A stretch of 64,000 nucleotides of DNA from Rhynchopus sp. YZ270_cl-10 (Eukaryota > Euglenozoa > Diplonemea > Diplonemida > Diplonemidae): positions 1,054,001 through 1,118,000 of the forward strand of contig OZ037881.1 of the NCBI GenBank assembly GCA_964035575.1. The letters run 5' to 3'. Every line of letters begins with the position of its first letter. The stretch's first letter is position 1. Positions 40,070 to 48,503 of this stretch are shown in pieces. The notes beneath the pieces were generated by a model, which did not search any database, was not told the origin of the DNA, and saw only the letters and a list, made by a program, of their open reading frames with translations. A program made the position numbers and the translations under genes.

Positions 40070-43000
40070 ATGGACCCCAAAGAAGAGGAAGAGATCGATG
40101 AACTGACACTTCCTGCGAGTGGGTCGTTGTTTAAGGGGGAGGATAGGGAGGAGGTGTTGAAGATTTTGGGGGAGATTAAGGAGGGTGGGGAGGAAGCACA
40201 TGCGGCCGGAACTCTACGGTACGCTAGGGTACGAGAGATTCTGGAGGACTATCAAGAGCAAGGTGTGTTGCTGCGGTCTGTTCTACCTGAGTTTGCGGGG
40301 CTTATTGTCGACGCCTTTTGGAAGCGCGCTCTGAAGGATGAGAGCCAGGTTTTGCAACGCTTCGGCTCAGCACCCATCGCAGACATGCTTGCAAACAACG
40401 AAGAATACGAAGAGGACGACGCACCACGCACCCACCTCCACGAGATCGCCACCATCGCGTACACCCTCGCCAAAGTGGTGAACCCTAAGAACCTCCTCTC
40501 ACACCTCCCCCACGATGTCCGAGAGTTCGAATATGCGTTCTATTATCTGATCTTCTCCATCAAAAACCATGCCTCAAGAACCTGGGAGATCCGCTACTTT
40601 TTGATGCTCTGGATGACCAACACCATTTTGGTTCCCTTTGACCTTGCTTCGATTGACTCTGGAATGCACGACACCCTTTCCCTCCCGAGGTTGGTTATCG
40701 AGGTTGCAAAGCACTGTCTGAGACAACCTGGGAATGTCAGAGACATCTCATCTCTTTTGGTTTCCCGTTTATTGACGAGACCGGATATGGCGAGGTCAGA
40801 GCATTTATCAGAGTTTTTGAAATGGTGCCAAACAGTACTGTCAGTCGAGGATGAGGAGGATATGAACTCTTTTGGGATGGTTGGCGCGCTTTCCGCTATT
40901 GCGAGTATTTTGAAGTTCGGAAAACGCTCGGAGTTGTGGCCATACCTTGATTTTATCTCCGAGATTGTCACCCAAGAAAAGCTGATGGCAGGCAACATGC
41001 TGATCATCAAAACCCTTGTCAAAGCGGTGCAAAGGCTGGGTTTAGCATATCTCAAGCCAAAGGTGGTTACTTGGCGTTACCAACGCGGCATGCGTTCCCT
41101 TATCCACAACCTCCACGGTACCACCCAACAACCCACCACCCCGGACTCTACCGAAACCGAGCCTACCATTGACTTTGCCCCCATGGAATTGGAGCCGGTT
41201 TTGGGTGTGTTGCTTGATGCGTTGAAACACCAGGATACTATTGTGCGTTGGAGCGCTGCGAAAGGGATTGGAAGGGTTGTTGCACGACTCGAGAAACCTG
41301 AGGGGGATGACGTGCTGAATGCGGTGCTCGACCTCTTCGATCTCTACGAAGACAGCAATGGCTGGCACGGCGGCTGTCTCGCATTAGCCGAACTCTCCCG
41401 GAGGGGACTGCTTCTGCCACAACGATTTGACCGGGTTATTCCCATCACCCTCAAAGCCCTGCATTACGAAGTCCTCAAGGGGTCTTATGTGGTAGGCCGC
41501 CACGTCCGCGATGCAGGGTGCTATGTATGCTGGGCATTTGCCCGCGCCTATTCTCCAGCCGACATTGCAAGCTATGCGGCACGTGTCTCTTCTACACTTC
41601 TCTCTACCGCATGCTTTGACAAAGAAATTTCGGTTCGCAGAGCAGCCGCCGCAGCCTTTCAAGAATGCATTGGAAGGCTTGGAAACTTCCCGCATGGTAT
41701 TGACATTGTGACAAAAGCAGACTACTTCTCTTTGTCCATCCGTCGGAGGGCATATCTCGAAATCTCCACCGTCATCGCAGGCTACGACGTGGAATACCAC
41801 CAACACTTTGCAGAGCACCTTGTCGAGAACCGATTGGTCCATCCAGACAGAGAGATCCGACAGCTTGCGGCTAAGGCATTAGGGTGTCTTGCAGCGTCAG
41901 AAGAGGTGGACGGCGTGATTGTATCGAAACACTTAGGGGTGCTGTTAGAACGTTGTATCAAAACCGGATCTGTTGATGCAAGGCACGGTGCGGTTTTGGG
42001 TGTAGCAGAAGTCGTGGCAACCTCTGCAGCAAAGCTCTCTGATGCAATCATCGCCGACATCGTTACTCTTATGCCACGTATCGAATCAGCCCGCCTCTAT
42101 CGAGGTCGCGGAGGAGAGTACATACGCATTGCGGTCTGCCGTCTTATTGAATCGTTCAGTCATACTGGTATCCCCCTTCCTGCCACGATAGAGGTGAAAA
42201 CCGTGAAGGGTGTAACAAAGACGACCACGCTAGGACGTTACCAACAATGTCTCGACGAACAGTTGGGGCAAATCGTGGAGGATGTGCAAATCGCTGCTGC
42301 GGCAGCGTTTGCCGCGTTTTCGCAAAGATATTTCGAAACCTATGACGAAAAATTTCATGGTAAAGTTACCAAACGGTTGGTCGCGCTTCTCAATGTTCAG
42401 AACCTTCCTAATGAACGTCGTGGGGGTGCGCTGGCTTTAGGTCTTATGCCTCATTTTGAAGAAACGCATGAAACTGTTGTTAACGCTCTTTCTACCGCAA
42501 TCCCTGTAGAGGAAAACCCGGAGGAGCGGGATGCTGAGACCCGGCGGAATGCTTGCACCTCTCTTTCGAACGTTGTGGTGAGGATGCAGAACAAAGAGAA
42601 CGCAATTTCTGCGTTTGGCACTCTCGAGAAGGCGACAACCGACTATACGATAGACCAGCGTGGTGATGTAGGGTCAATGGTGCGTATTGCAGGGATGGAG
42701 GCGTTGGTGGTGGTTGCATTGCAGATGTGTGAATGGGGTTTGCTTGATGAAATGCTCGCGGGGCGGCTGTTTTGCGCATTGTTGAGACAATCTGCAGAGA
42801 AATTAGATAAGGTACGGAACGCTGCAGGGACCCTTCTGCAAAAGGCTGCAACAGACGCTCTTTTAGCACTCCTCCCTTCCTCTGACTCTGCATTTCTCCG
42901 CACCCTATGCACCTCAGGGATTACCGATTGGGGTGCTCCCCAAGAAACATTCTCGCGCATTGCGCCTCTCCTCTCTAGCCCTCTTCTTCGTCTTGCAGTT

Positions 43001-43675
43001 CTTGATGGGATTGTTGTTGCTGCAGGGGGAATGAGCGTTCATGTTTCGAGACCTGCGTTTGATGCTTTAACATTATTTTTGAGTGAAAATGAATCTTCCA
43101 GACCGATTTTAACGAACGGTATTGCCGATGTTCTCAGAAGGAATTCAAGAGATGAGAGGGTGGTGCTGCCTTTATTGGGAACCTGTGATAAATTGATTGC
43201 ATTGTCATTGGTTCCGGCGGAGGCGGCCGGAGAGCTAGCTGCGGCATTGCGGGAGGAGGTGAAGAAGAGTGTGAAGGAGATTCACACTTTGCTTCCTGCG
43301 GTGGATGTGTTGTGTGGGTTGCTTGCGTTGGTGGAAGGGGAAGGGCAGGGGTTGTTGCTGCATTGTTTGTTAAGTCTGCTTGCAGGAAGGTTTCCAAAGG
43401 TAAGAAGGAAATGCGCAACCTCTCTGTACGCCGCGCTTCTGTTGTCTCCACTTCTCGGAGGAGAAGGAAACCCAGAAGCGCAACAACTCCTCCTCGAAGA
43501 ACCCTGGGACGCACCCTCCGCAGAGCGTGTCCGGTCTGCGCGTGACAAACTCTACCCTCTCCTATCTCTGACCAAACCGATCTTTAAACCCGCCGCGCAA
43601 CAGACCACCACAGCAAAACCTCTGGCAGATGCCAACGCACATTACAGTGCATTAGTGAGGGATGCAGGGTATTAA
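40070..43675 (+). CDS. TBCD: Tubulin-folding cofactor D
   Basis: 1201 residues, the usual length. TBCD captures beta-tubulin after cofactor A and forms the TBCC/TBCD/TBCE assembly that releases alpha/beta-tubulin dimers; it also works with ARL2. The sequence is an armadillo/HEAT superhelix. Diagnostic stretches are TWEIRYFLMLWMTNTILVPF, KHQDTIVRWSAAKGIGRV, NGWHGGCLALAELSRRGLLL, and GSYVVGRHVRDAGCYVCWAF. The start ATG follows a poorly pyrimidine-rich AG (AAACTCCAG) by about 28 nt. A repeat X copy follows the stop by 29 nt. It fits a flagellate with heavy tubulin use. Confidence 0.93.
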   Translation: MDPKEEEEIDELTLPASGSLFKGEDREEVLKILGEIKEGGEEAHAAGTLRYARVREILEDYQEQGVLLRSVLPEFAGLIVDAFWKRALKDESQVLQRFGSAPIADMLANNEEYEEDDAPRTHLHEIATIAYTLAKVVNPKNLLSHLPHDVREFEYAFYYLIFSIKNHASRTWEIRYFLMLWMTNTILVPFDLASIDSGMHDTLSLPRLVIEVAKHCLRQPGNVRDISSLLVSRLLTRPDMARSEHLSEFLKWCQTVLSVEDEEDMNSFGMVGALSAIASILKFGKRSELWPYLDFISEIVTQEKLMAGNMLIIKTLVKAVQRLGLAYLKPKVVTWRYQRGMRSLIHNLHGTTQQPTTPDSTETEPTIDFAPMELEPVLGVLLDALKHQDTIVRWSAAKGIGRVVARLEKPEGDDVLNAVLDLFDLYEDSNGWHGGCLALAELSRRGLLLPQRFDRVIPITLKALHYEVLKGSYVVGRHVRDAGCYVCWAFARAYSPADIASYAARVSSTLLSTACFDKEISVRRAAAAAFQECIGRLGNFPHGIDIVTKADYFSLSIRRRAYLEISTVIAGYDVEYHQHFAEHLVENRLVHPDREIRQLAAKALGCLAASEEVDGVIVSKHLGVLLERCIKTGSVDARHGAVLGVAEVVATSAAKLSDAIIADIVTLMPRIESARLYRGRGGEYIRIAVCRLIESFSHTGIPLPATIEVKTVKGVTKTTTLGRYQQCLDEQLGQIVEDVQIAAAAAFAAFSQRYFETYDEKFHGKVTKRLVALLNVQNLPNERRGGALALGLMPHFEETHETVVNALSTAIPVEENPEERDAETRRNACTSLSNVVVRMQNKENAISAFGTLEKATTDYTIDQRGDVGSMVRIAGMEALVVVALQMCEWGLLDEMLAGRLFCALLRQSAEKLDKVRNAAGTLLQKAATDALLALLPSSDSAFLRTLCTSGITDWGAPQETFSRIAPLLSSPLLRLAVLDGIVVAAGGMSVHVSRPAFDALTLFLSENESSRPILTNGIADVLRRNSRDERVVLPLLGTCDKLIALSLVPAEAAGELAAALREEVKKSVKEIHTLLPAVDVLCGLLALVEGEGQGLLLHCLLSLLAGRFPKVRRKCATSLYAALLLSPLLGGEGNPEAQQLLLEEPWDAPSAERVRSARDKLYPLLSLTKPIFKPAAQQTTTAKPLADANAHYSALVRDAGY

Positions 43676-43703
43676 AAATAAGGAGAGAGAGAAGAAAAAA
43701 AGA

Positions 43704-43754
43704 TAGTGGAGCACACTCTAGGGTGGCTACACTAATACAACCAAGTTTTCAAAA
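43704..43754 (+). repeat. 51-nt repeat X, copy 3
   Basis: Nearly identical to 2139-2189; 29 nt after the TBCD stop. Confidence 0.85.
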
Positions 43755-44202
43755 AAGAGAAAAATAAACTAACATTTTTTGAGAGGGAGGGAGGGGGAGG
43801 GGGAGAGGAGAATTGTGGGTTAAATGGGGTGGGAGGGGGGGAAAGAGAAAAGGGGGGGAGGGCATAATGGTTTCTGGTCAAGTTTTTTTTTCTCAAAAAA
43901 AAAAGATTTTGGGATTTTGAGGAACTGGTTATGCAGGGGGGAAAGAGAAGGAGAAGGAGGGACAATGCATCAAACAAGAGGTGGGGTAAAAAAAAAAAAC
44001 GAGATTATTATTAGATTTAGAGGAAAGCTAAAAAGGAGAAAAAAAAATACAGCAATGTGTGAACCCATTTCAAAATCCTTCACATATAACGTTATTTTCA
44101 AAGAGAAAAAGGCAAAACGATACTAATTTTTTTTGTGAAATGCCAAGAGATAGGGGACAACCTCCCCCGATACCCCCCCCTCACACACTAAGGTGGGGAG
44201 AC

Positions 44203-44655
44203 GTAACAAAAACAAGTAATTGCTATCGGAAAAAAAACGGCGTGTGCTGTGGAACTCCACCCTGTAGAAGTAACCTACAACACACCCAGCACTCTGCTCT
44301 TCTGCAGGTATGATAACGCTCTTCGTACCCACTGGGACGCCTGCATCTGAAATGTTCAAGAAGGGGGGCTGTCCTCTTCATCCAGCACCATCTGATCGAG
44401 AGCGTTGTTGGACGTAGTCTCGGCAGGCTCGGCGTGTTTCAGCTCGTTTTTGTCCACAGGGTCCCACGCAGTGTCGTCGTCGTTGGAGCAGTGCGGAAGA
44501 AGCACAGAATGCACAAACGACAACACGTCGATCACACCAGGCACATCAGCACCTCCAGCAAATCGTTTGGATGCTACGGTGCTTTCGAAATCACGCGGGG
44601 TTTTCCACAGCACACCCCGTTTTTTTCTTAGCAATTACTTGTTCTTGTTGTTATT
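44203..44655. mobile_element. Small TIR DNA transposon, non-autonomous
   Basis: Inverted arms of about 47-50 bp. The left arm reads AACAAGTAATTGCTATCGG then GGCGTGTGCTGTGGAA. The right arm, in reverse complement, reads AACAAGTAATTGCTAAG then GGGGTGTGCTGTGGAA. The 453-bp element contains a coding-like minus-strand stretch (44356-44634). It looks like an internally deleted derivative of a larger transposon. The target-site duplication is not clear. Confidence 0.65.
44356..44634 (-). pseudogene. Remnant ORF inside the TIR element
   Basis: 92 codons starting within the right TIR (MLRKKRGVLWKTPRDFESTV) and ending acidic (MVLDEEDSPPS). Amino-acid make-up is protein-like and GC-rich, but there is no recognised transposase motif. 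It may be the C-terminal end of the parent element's protein. Confidence 0.4.
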
Positions 44656-44741
44656 GTAATTTTCAACCACCTTCCTTCAACCCTTGTAGGATCAGTTCTT
44701 ATTTTTTTTCGCGAAAACTTGAAATTACACATTTCAAGAGA

Positions 44742-45279
44742 ACAAATTAAAAAGGGTCCTTATTTGCATTTTTGGGCTCCGCCCGTGCAGTGGTGGGGTC
44801 AATCTCGAAAATTGGACAATTTTTTGACCACTTAAATTTTGAGAAATATGAGCCCGGTTCCTTATACGTGGGGCCCATTTTCGGCTAAAATTTTCCTCAA
44901 AATCTGGTTTTGTAAAATTGACCCTTTACTCCCCCCCCACATCGATTTCAATACTATACCTTACTTCACCTACGGTTGCCCTTACAGGGGGGGTGAAGGA
45001 AGGTAAGTTGACAAATTAAAAAGGGTCCTTATTTGCATTTTTGGGCTCCGCCCGTGCAGTGGTGGGGTCAATCTCGAAAATTGGACAATTTTTTGACCAC
45101 TTAAATTTTGAGAAATATGAGCCCGGTTCCTTATACGTGGGGCCCATTTTCGGCTAAAATTTTCCTCAAAATCTGGTTTTGTAAAATTGACCCTTTACTC
45201 CCCCCCCACATCGATTTCAATACTATACCTTACTTCACCTACGGTTGCCCTTACAGGGGGGGTGAAGGAAGGTAAGTTG
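44742..45279 (+). repeat. Tandem duplication, 2 x 269 bp
   Basis: Copies at 44742-45010 and 45011-45279; no difference was noticed when reading them side by side. Each unit ends with CCCTTACAG, 15 nt of purine-rich DNA, then GGTAAGTTG, resembling an acceptor and donor around a tiny exon. It also contains GGACAATTTTTTGACC. The identity implies a recent event or homogenisation. Confidence 0.85.
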
Positions 45280-45587
45280 AAAATCCAAAAAAAAAGCAAA
45301 ATAGACAAGAACAAAAGACCTAGGTATTTTTTTTTCTCTCCTCTCTTTTACGCTACAGACCACTCACCGCTCCCACCCTCTCACATAGAGCACGACCTAG
45401 CTGCGTTTTAGTACGGTTCAACTCCTCTTTCTGTCATCTCCCTTTCTTAGGTATTAACCTTGAAAAATGGAGGTAGGGGGCGTCATGGGTTCAGATCTAC
45501 TCCCCGGGGTGGTTATCCACACCAAAGACAATGTCACGATGTAGTTTTCCGGAGGGTCGGTGCACACTTTTACGATTTTCAACACCC

Positions 45588-45830
45588 CCTTTCCTTTCCT
45601 TTCCTTTCCTTTCCTTTCCTTTCCTTTCCTTTCCTTTCCTTTCCTTTCCTTTCCTTTCCTTTCCTTTCCTTTCCTTTCCTTTCCTTTCCTTTCCTTTCCT
45701 TTCCTTTCCTTTCCTTTCCTTTCCTTTCCTTTCCTTTCCTTTCCTTTCCTTTCCTTTCCTTTCCTTTCCTTTCCTTTCCTTTCCTTTCCTTTCCTTTCCT
45801 TTCCTTTTTCTCACCCACCTCTCTCTACAG
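45588..45830 (+). promoter_or_regulatory. CCTTT microsatellite serving as polypyrimidine tract, with acceptor
   Basis: About 43 units of CCTTT (45588-45805), then CTCACCCACCTCTCTCTACAG ending in AG at 45830, 25 nt before the chosen start. In frame it encodes meaningless PFLSF repeats, so it is not part of the protein. Confidence 0.65.
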
Positions 45831-45854
45831 ACCCCATCACCACCCTACAATGCC

Positions 45855-46583
45855 ATGTGTCCTTCTATAGTGTCCACACCTGAAATTGCAGAGAAAAAGA
45901 CTATACCATTGAAACCCGCTGCATGGACGCAGCCGCACTCCCATACACACTCAAAACGGAAGAACGGTCTGTGGAGATGTTTGCAAACCCTACCAGACTT
46001 TCATTTGTTAAGAGAACGCCTACAACGCCCGCAGAAGCAGACTGCGAATCGACTTCATAGCTTTTATGAGATTCCTGTACAGAAGAAGAGGGAGAAGAAA
46101 CGGTTGGAAGATGCAGCAATGGAAGATAGTGTGTTAAGGGTGACGCGGGTGGCGGATCCTAACGTGATGTTCCCTAAGGCCATGCAACTGTATTACGATG
46201 CAGTGCAGCAGAGAGAAGCGGAGCCGCAAAGGCGAAGGAAATTGTTGCATAAGCATGACCCAGTGTTTCCTGCGAAGACGCAGCTCTTTGAAGCGGAGTT
46301 TATGGAAACGCATGAAAGATTGTTCTATAAGTGTGCAATAGATAAAAAGATGCTTCGGCAACGTTGCGATCAAAAATGGTACGGCGAGCAAAAGGCGCCT
46401 CACGTTCTCACAGCAGCAGAACAATCAAAACTCATAGAAAAGCAAGACCACCAATCTGTGGATCGTGCAAGAAAACAAAAGCGTCTGGCCGCACAATACT
46501 GTCCACCACACACAGGAAGACCTCTAGGCGACGATAAGCTCAAAGAAATGGTCGAGAGGCTAACAAAAACCCCACTTAAGTAA
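45855..46583 (+). CDS. Basic protein of unknown function, 242 residues
   Basis: Start chosen as the first in-frame ATG after the acceptor at 45830. A 5-nt upstream ATG (45850) in another frame encodes only MPCVLL and stops, so leaky scanning would be needed. The protein is rich in Lys, Arg, Gln and His with predicted helices (e.g. AMQLYYDAVQQREAEPQRRR, then FYKCAIDKKMLRQRCDQKWY). No signal peptide or membrane segment. No family recognised. A family E hairpin follows the stop by about 89 nt. Confidence 0.6.
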   Translation: MCPSIVSTPEIAEKKTIPLKPAAWTQPHSHTHSKRKNGLWRCLQTLPDFHLLRERLQRPQKQTANRLHSFYEIPVQKKREKKRLEDAAMEDSVLRVTRVADPNVMFPKAMQLYYDAVQQREAEPQRRRKLLHKHDPVFPAKTQLFEAEFMETHERLFYKCAIDKKMLRQRCDQKWYGEQKAPHVLTAAEQSKLIEKQDHQSVDRARKQKRLAAQYCPPHTGRPLGDDKLKEMVERLTKTPLK

Positions 46584-46990
46584 AAGAATTCGAGAGCGAA
46601 TTCGAAAAAAGGAATGGGTCCGAGATTTGAGCACAGTGATTATCCAGGAAGCAAAAAAAAAGCCCTTTTTAGGTGACATTTTGAGTACAGAATTCACCTC
46701 TTGGTGAAATTGTCGACAAAAAAAAAGGTCTGAGAAACAGAAACCCTTTTTACAAAGGGGAGAAGAGAGACGGGAAACAGGGAGATGTGATCAAAAACTG
46801 TTTTCACAGGCCCCTCCCCCTCCCTTCATCTCTCAATTTCCAGCCTTTTATTCAAAACTTTTTTTTTTTTCCAATCTTGAAAAATTCAAAAAAAAAATCT
46901 CTCCCCCCTCCCTCCTCAAAAAACTTCTTCGTTAACCCACCTTTTCCCCTTTCACCTTTTATCTTTTCTCTCTCAGTAAAGAATAACACC
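46584..46990. other. Spacer before DPH5
   Basis: Contains the family E hairpin at 46672, then a C/T-rich run ending TTTTCTCTCTCAG at 46976, the probable acceptor for DPH5. Confidence 0.65.
46672..46719 (+). repeat. Hairpin repeat family E, copy 3
   Basis: GTGACATTTTGAGTACAG, stem AATTCACC/GGTGAAATT with loop TCTT, then GTCGACA and poly-A. Lies in the presumed 3' UTR of the upstream gene. Confidence 0.7.
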
Positions 46991-47863
46991 ATGCCGTTTT
47001 ATCTGGTAGGACTTGGCCTTGGCGATGAAAAGGACATCACCCTGAAGGGGCTGGAGGTGGTGAAGAAGTGCGACACTGTGTATCTCGAGGCTTACACCTC
47101 TATTCTGCTGAGCCAGGAGGTTGGAGATGTGGATGGACTTTCTGCGTTTTATGGAAGAGAAGTGACGATTGCGGACCGTGAGACTGTCGAGAGTGGCGAC
47201 GTTCTGGCAGACGCAGCTGAGAAGGACATTGCACTTCTTGTGGTAGGAGATCCTTTTGGTGCAACCACCCACTCTGACCTGGTCGTACGCTGCAAAGAGG
47301 CGGGTATCAAATGCGAGGTTGTCCACAACTGCACTATCATGAGCGCCATTGGAGCCTGCGGTCTGCAACTCTACCGTTACGGCCAGACCGTCAGTCTCTG
47401 TTTCTGGACCGACTCCTGGAAGCCTGATTCATGGTACGACAAGATTTTGGAAAGCACCAAAATCGGTCTTCATGCACTTCTTCTGCTTGACATTAAGGTA
47501 AAGGAGCAGTCTATTGAGAACATGGCAAGGGGAAGGAAAGTGTATGAGCCTCCACGTTTTATGACAGTGCAGCAGGCGGCGGAGCAGGTGGTGGCGGTTT
47601 CGTTGAAAAGGAACTGTACTGTGATCACCCCGGACAGCATTGCGGTGGGCATGGCGCGTGTTGGTTGTCACGATCAAATGATTGTGGCAGGAAAGCTCTC
47701 TGAGCTTGTGGACACCGACTTCGGCGAGCCCCTCCACTCCATGATCATTTGCGGCGAAATACATGAGTCTGAGGAAGAACACCTCTCTATGTACTACACA
47801 CCCTCCTGCCAGGCTGATTACGAGGCCCGCAAGGAGGCTCTGAGAAAGAAGCACGGTCAGTAA
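46991..47863 (+). CDS. DPH5: Diphthine methyl ester synthase
   Basis: 290 residues, normal for eukaryotic DPH5. It uses S-adenosylmethionine to methylate the modified histidine of elongation factor 2 on the way to diphthamide. The class III methyltransferase start MPFYLVGLGLGDEKDITLKG is diagnostic, followed by YLEAYTSILL, LLVVGDPFGATTHSDL, HNCTIMSAIGACGLQLYRYG, and FWTDSWKPDSWYDKI. The frame is open further upstream through pyrimidine-rich DNA, but the true start follows the CTCTCAG acceptor by 15 nt. Confidence 0.95.
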   Translation: MPFYLVGLGLGDEKDITLKGLEVVKKCDTVYLEAYTSILLSQEVGDVDGLSAFYGREVTIADRETVESGDVLADAAEKDIALLVVGDPFGATTHSDLVVRCKEAGIKCEVVHNCTIMSAIGACGLQLYRYGQTVSLCFWTDSWKPDSWYDKILESTKIGLHALLLLDIKVKEQSIENMARGRKVYEPPRFMTVQQAAEQVVAVSLKRNCTVITPDSIAVGMARVGCHDQMIVAGKLSELVDTDFGEPLHSMIICGEIHESEEEHLSMYYTPSCQADYEARKEALRKKHGQ

Positions 47864-47984
47864 AATAATCAATGGAACGAAGAGAAAAAAAAAATGAACT
47901 ACGTTTTTTGGTACGCTAACCTACTTTTTTTATATCAAAAGAGAAGGGGAAAAATAAATACTCCCTGTATACGTAGCGCCCTTA

Positions 47985-48033
47985 GGGGTGATATTGAGGA
48001 CAGAACCTGCCATTTGGTAGATTGTTGTGGCAA
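47985..48033 (+). repeat. Hairpin repeat family E, copy 4
   Basis: GGTGATATTGAGGACAG, stem AACCTGCC/TGGTAGATT, then GTTGTGGCA and poly-A. 122 nt after the DPH5 stop. Confidence 0.65.
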
Positions 48034-48149
48034 AAAAAGGGTACAAAAATAAGTTTTTTAAAAAAGGGAAAGTATTGTCAGTTTTGCTGAATGGGTCTGT
48101 CTTTTCCTGGGATTTTTGTTGTTGTCAGTTTCTTACAAACGCATTTTAA

Positions 48150-48180
48150 GATGTGTGCGCATATGTGAGGCATGTGCATA
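48150..48180 (+). repeat. Hairpin repeat family B, variant
   Basis: GATGTGTGCGC, loop ATATGTGAG, GCATGTGCATA. Confidence 0.55.
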
Positions 48181-48503
48181 TTTCAAGTTTTATTATGCTT
48201 TTTTTATCACACGATGTCCCATAGCAAATCAGCCCTATAGTAGTGTTTCAACGTGATTTGAACAACAAAGCACCTTCAATTTTGATTGTTTTTTTTTTTT
48301 TTTGAACACATCTCAGAAGAGTTGTGGCGCATGATTGACACTTTGACGAACGACGTCCGCGACACTGCAGACTGCAGGGCATCTAGACGTCCGCTAATCA
48401 CGGGAATCATGGAGACACATACGTTCACCAACTGTGTGTAGCTAACACACACCTTTTCCATCCCACCCCCGCATCCCGAAACACAGATATCACCGTACCA
48501 AAC

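Larger units (their letters stand above)
43676..45854. other. Intergenic region between TBCD and the 242-residue gene
   Basis: It holds repeat X copy 3, a small TIR element, the 269-bp tandem duplication, and a long CCTTT microsatellite, each listed separately. No host gene was recognised. Confidence 0.65.
47864..48503. other. Spacer between DPH5 and the astacin gene
   Basis: A family E hairpin at 47985 and a family B variant at 48150. The astacin acceptor is probably the AACACAG ending at 48486. A 40-codon ORF at 48331-48440 (+) is probably a leader or chance ORF. Confidence 0.55.

Noticed and set aside
44742-45279. Spliced leader RNA gene pair
   Set aside because: A tandem unit with a donor and U-rich site is suggestive, but I could not find a recognisable leader exon start, and the known Diplonema leader as I remember it is not present. 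Kept only as a duplication of interest.
45531-45820. Long PFLSF / KGKER repeat ORFs on both strands
   Set aside because: They are frame readings of the CCTTT microsatellite. A splice acceptor follows it and the real start lies downstream.
46787-46990. N-terminal extension of DPH5
   Set aside because: It encodes Phe/Pro/Lys runs from pyrimidine-rich DNA. The DPH5 family begins exactly at MPFYLVGLG.
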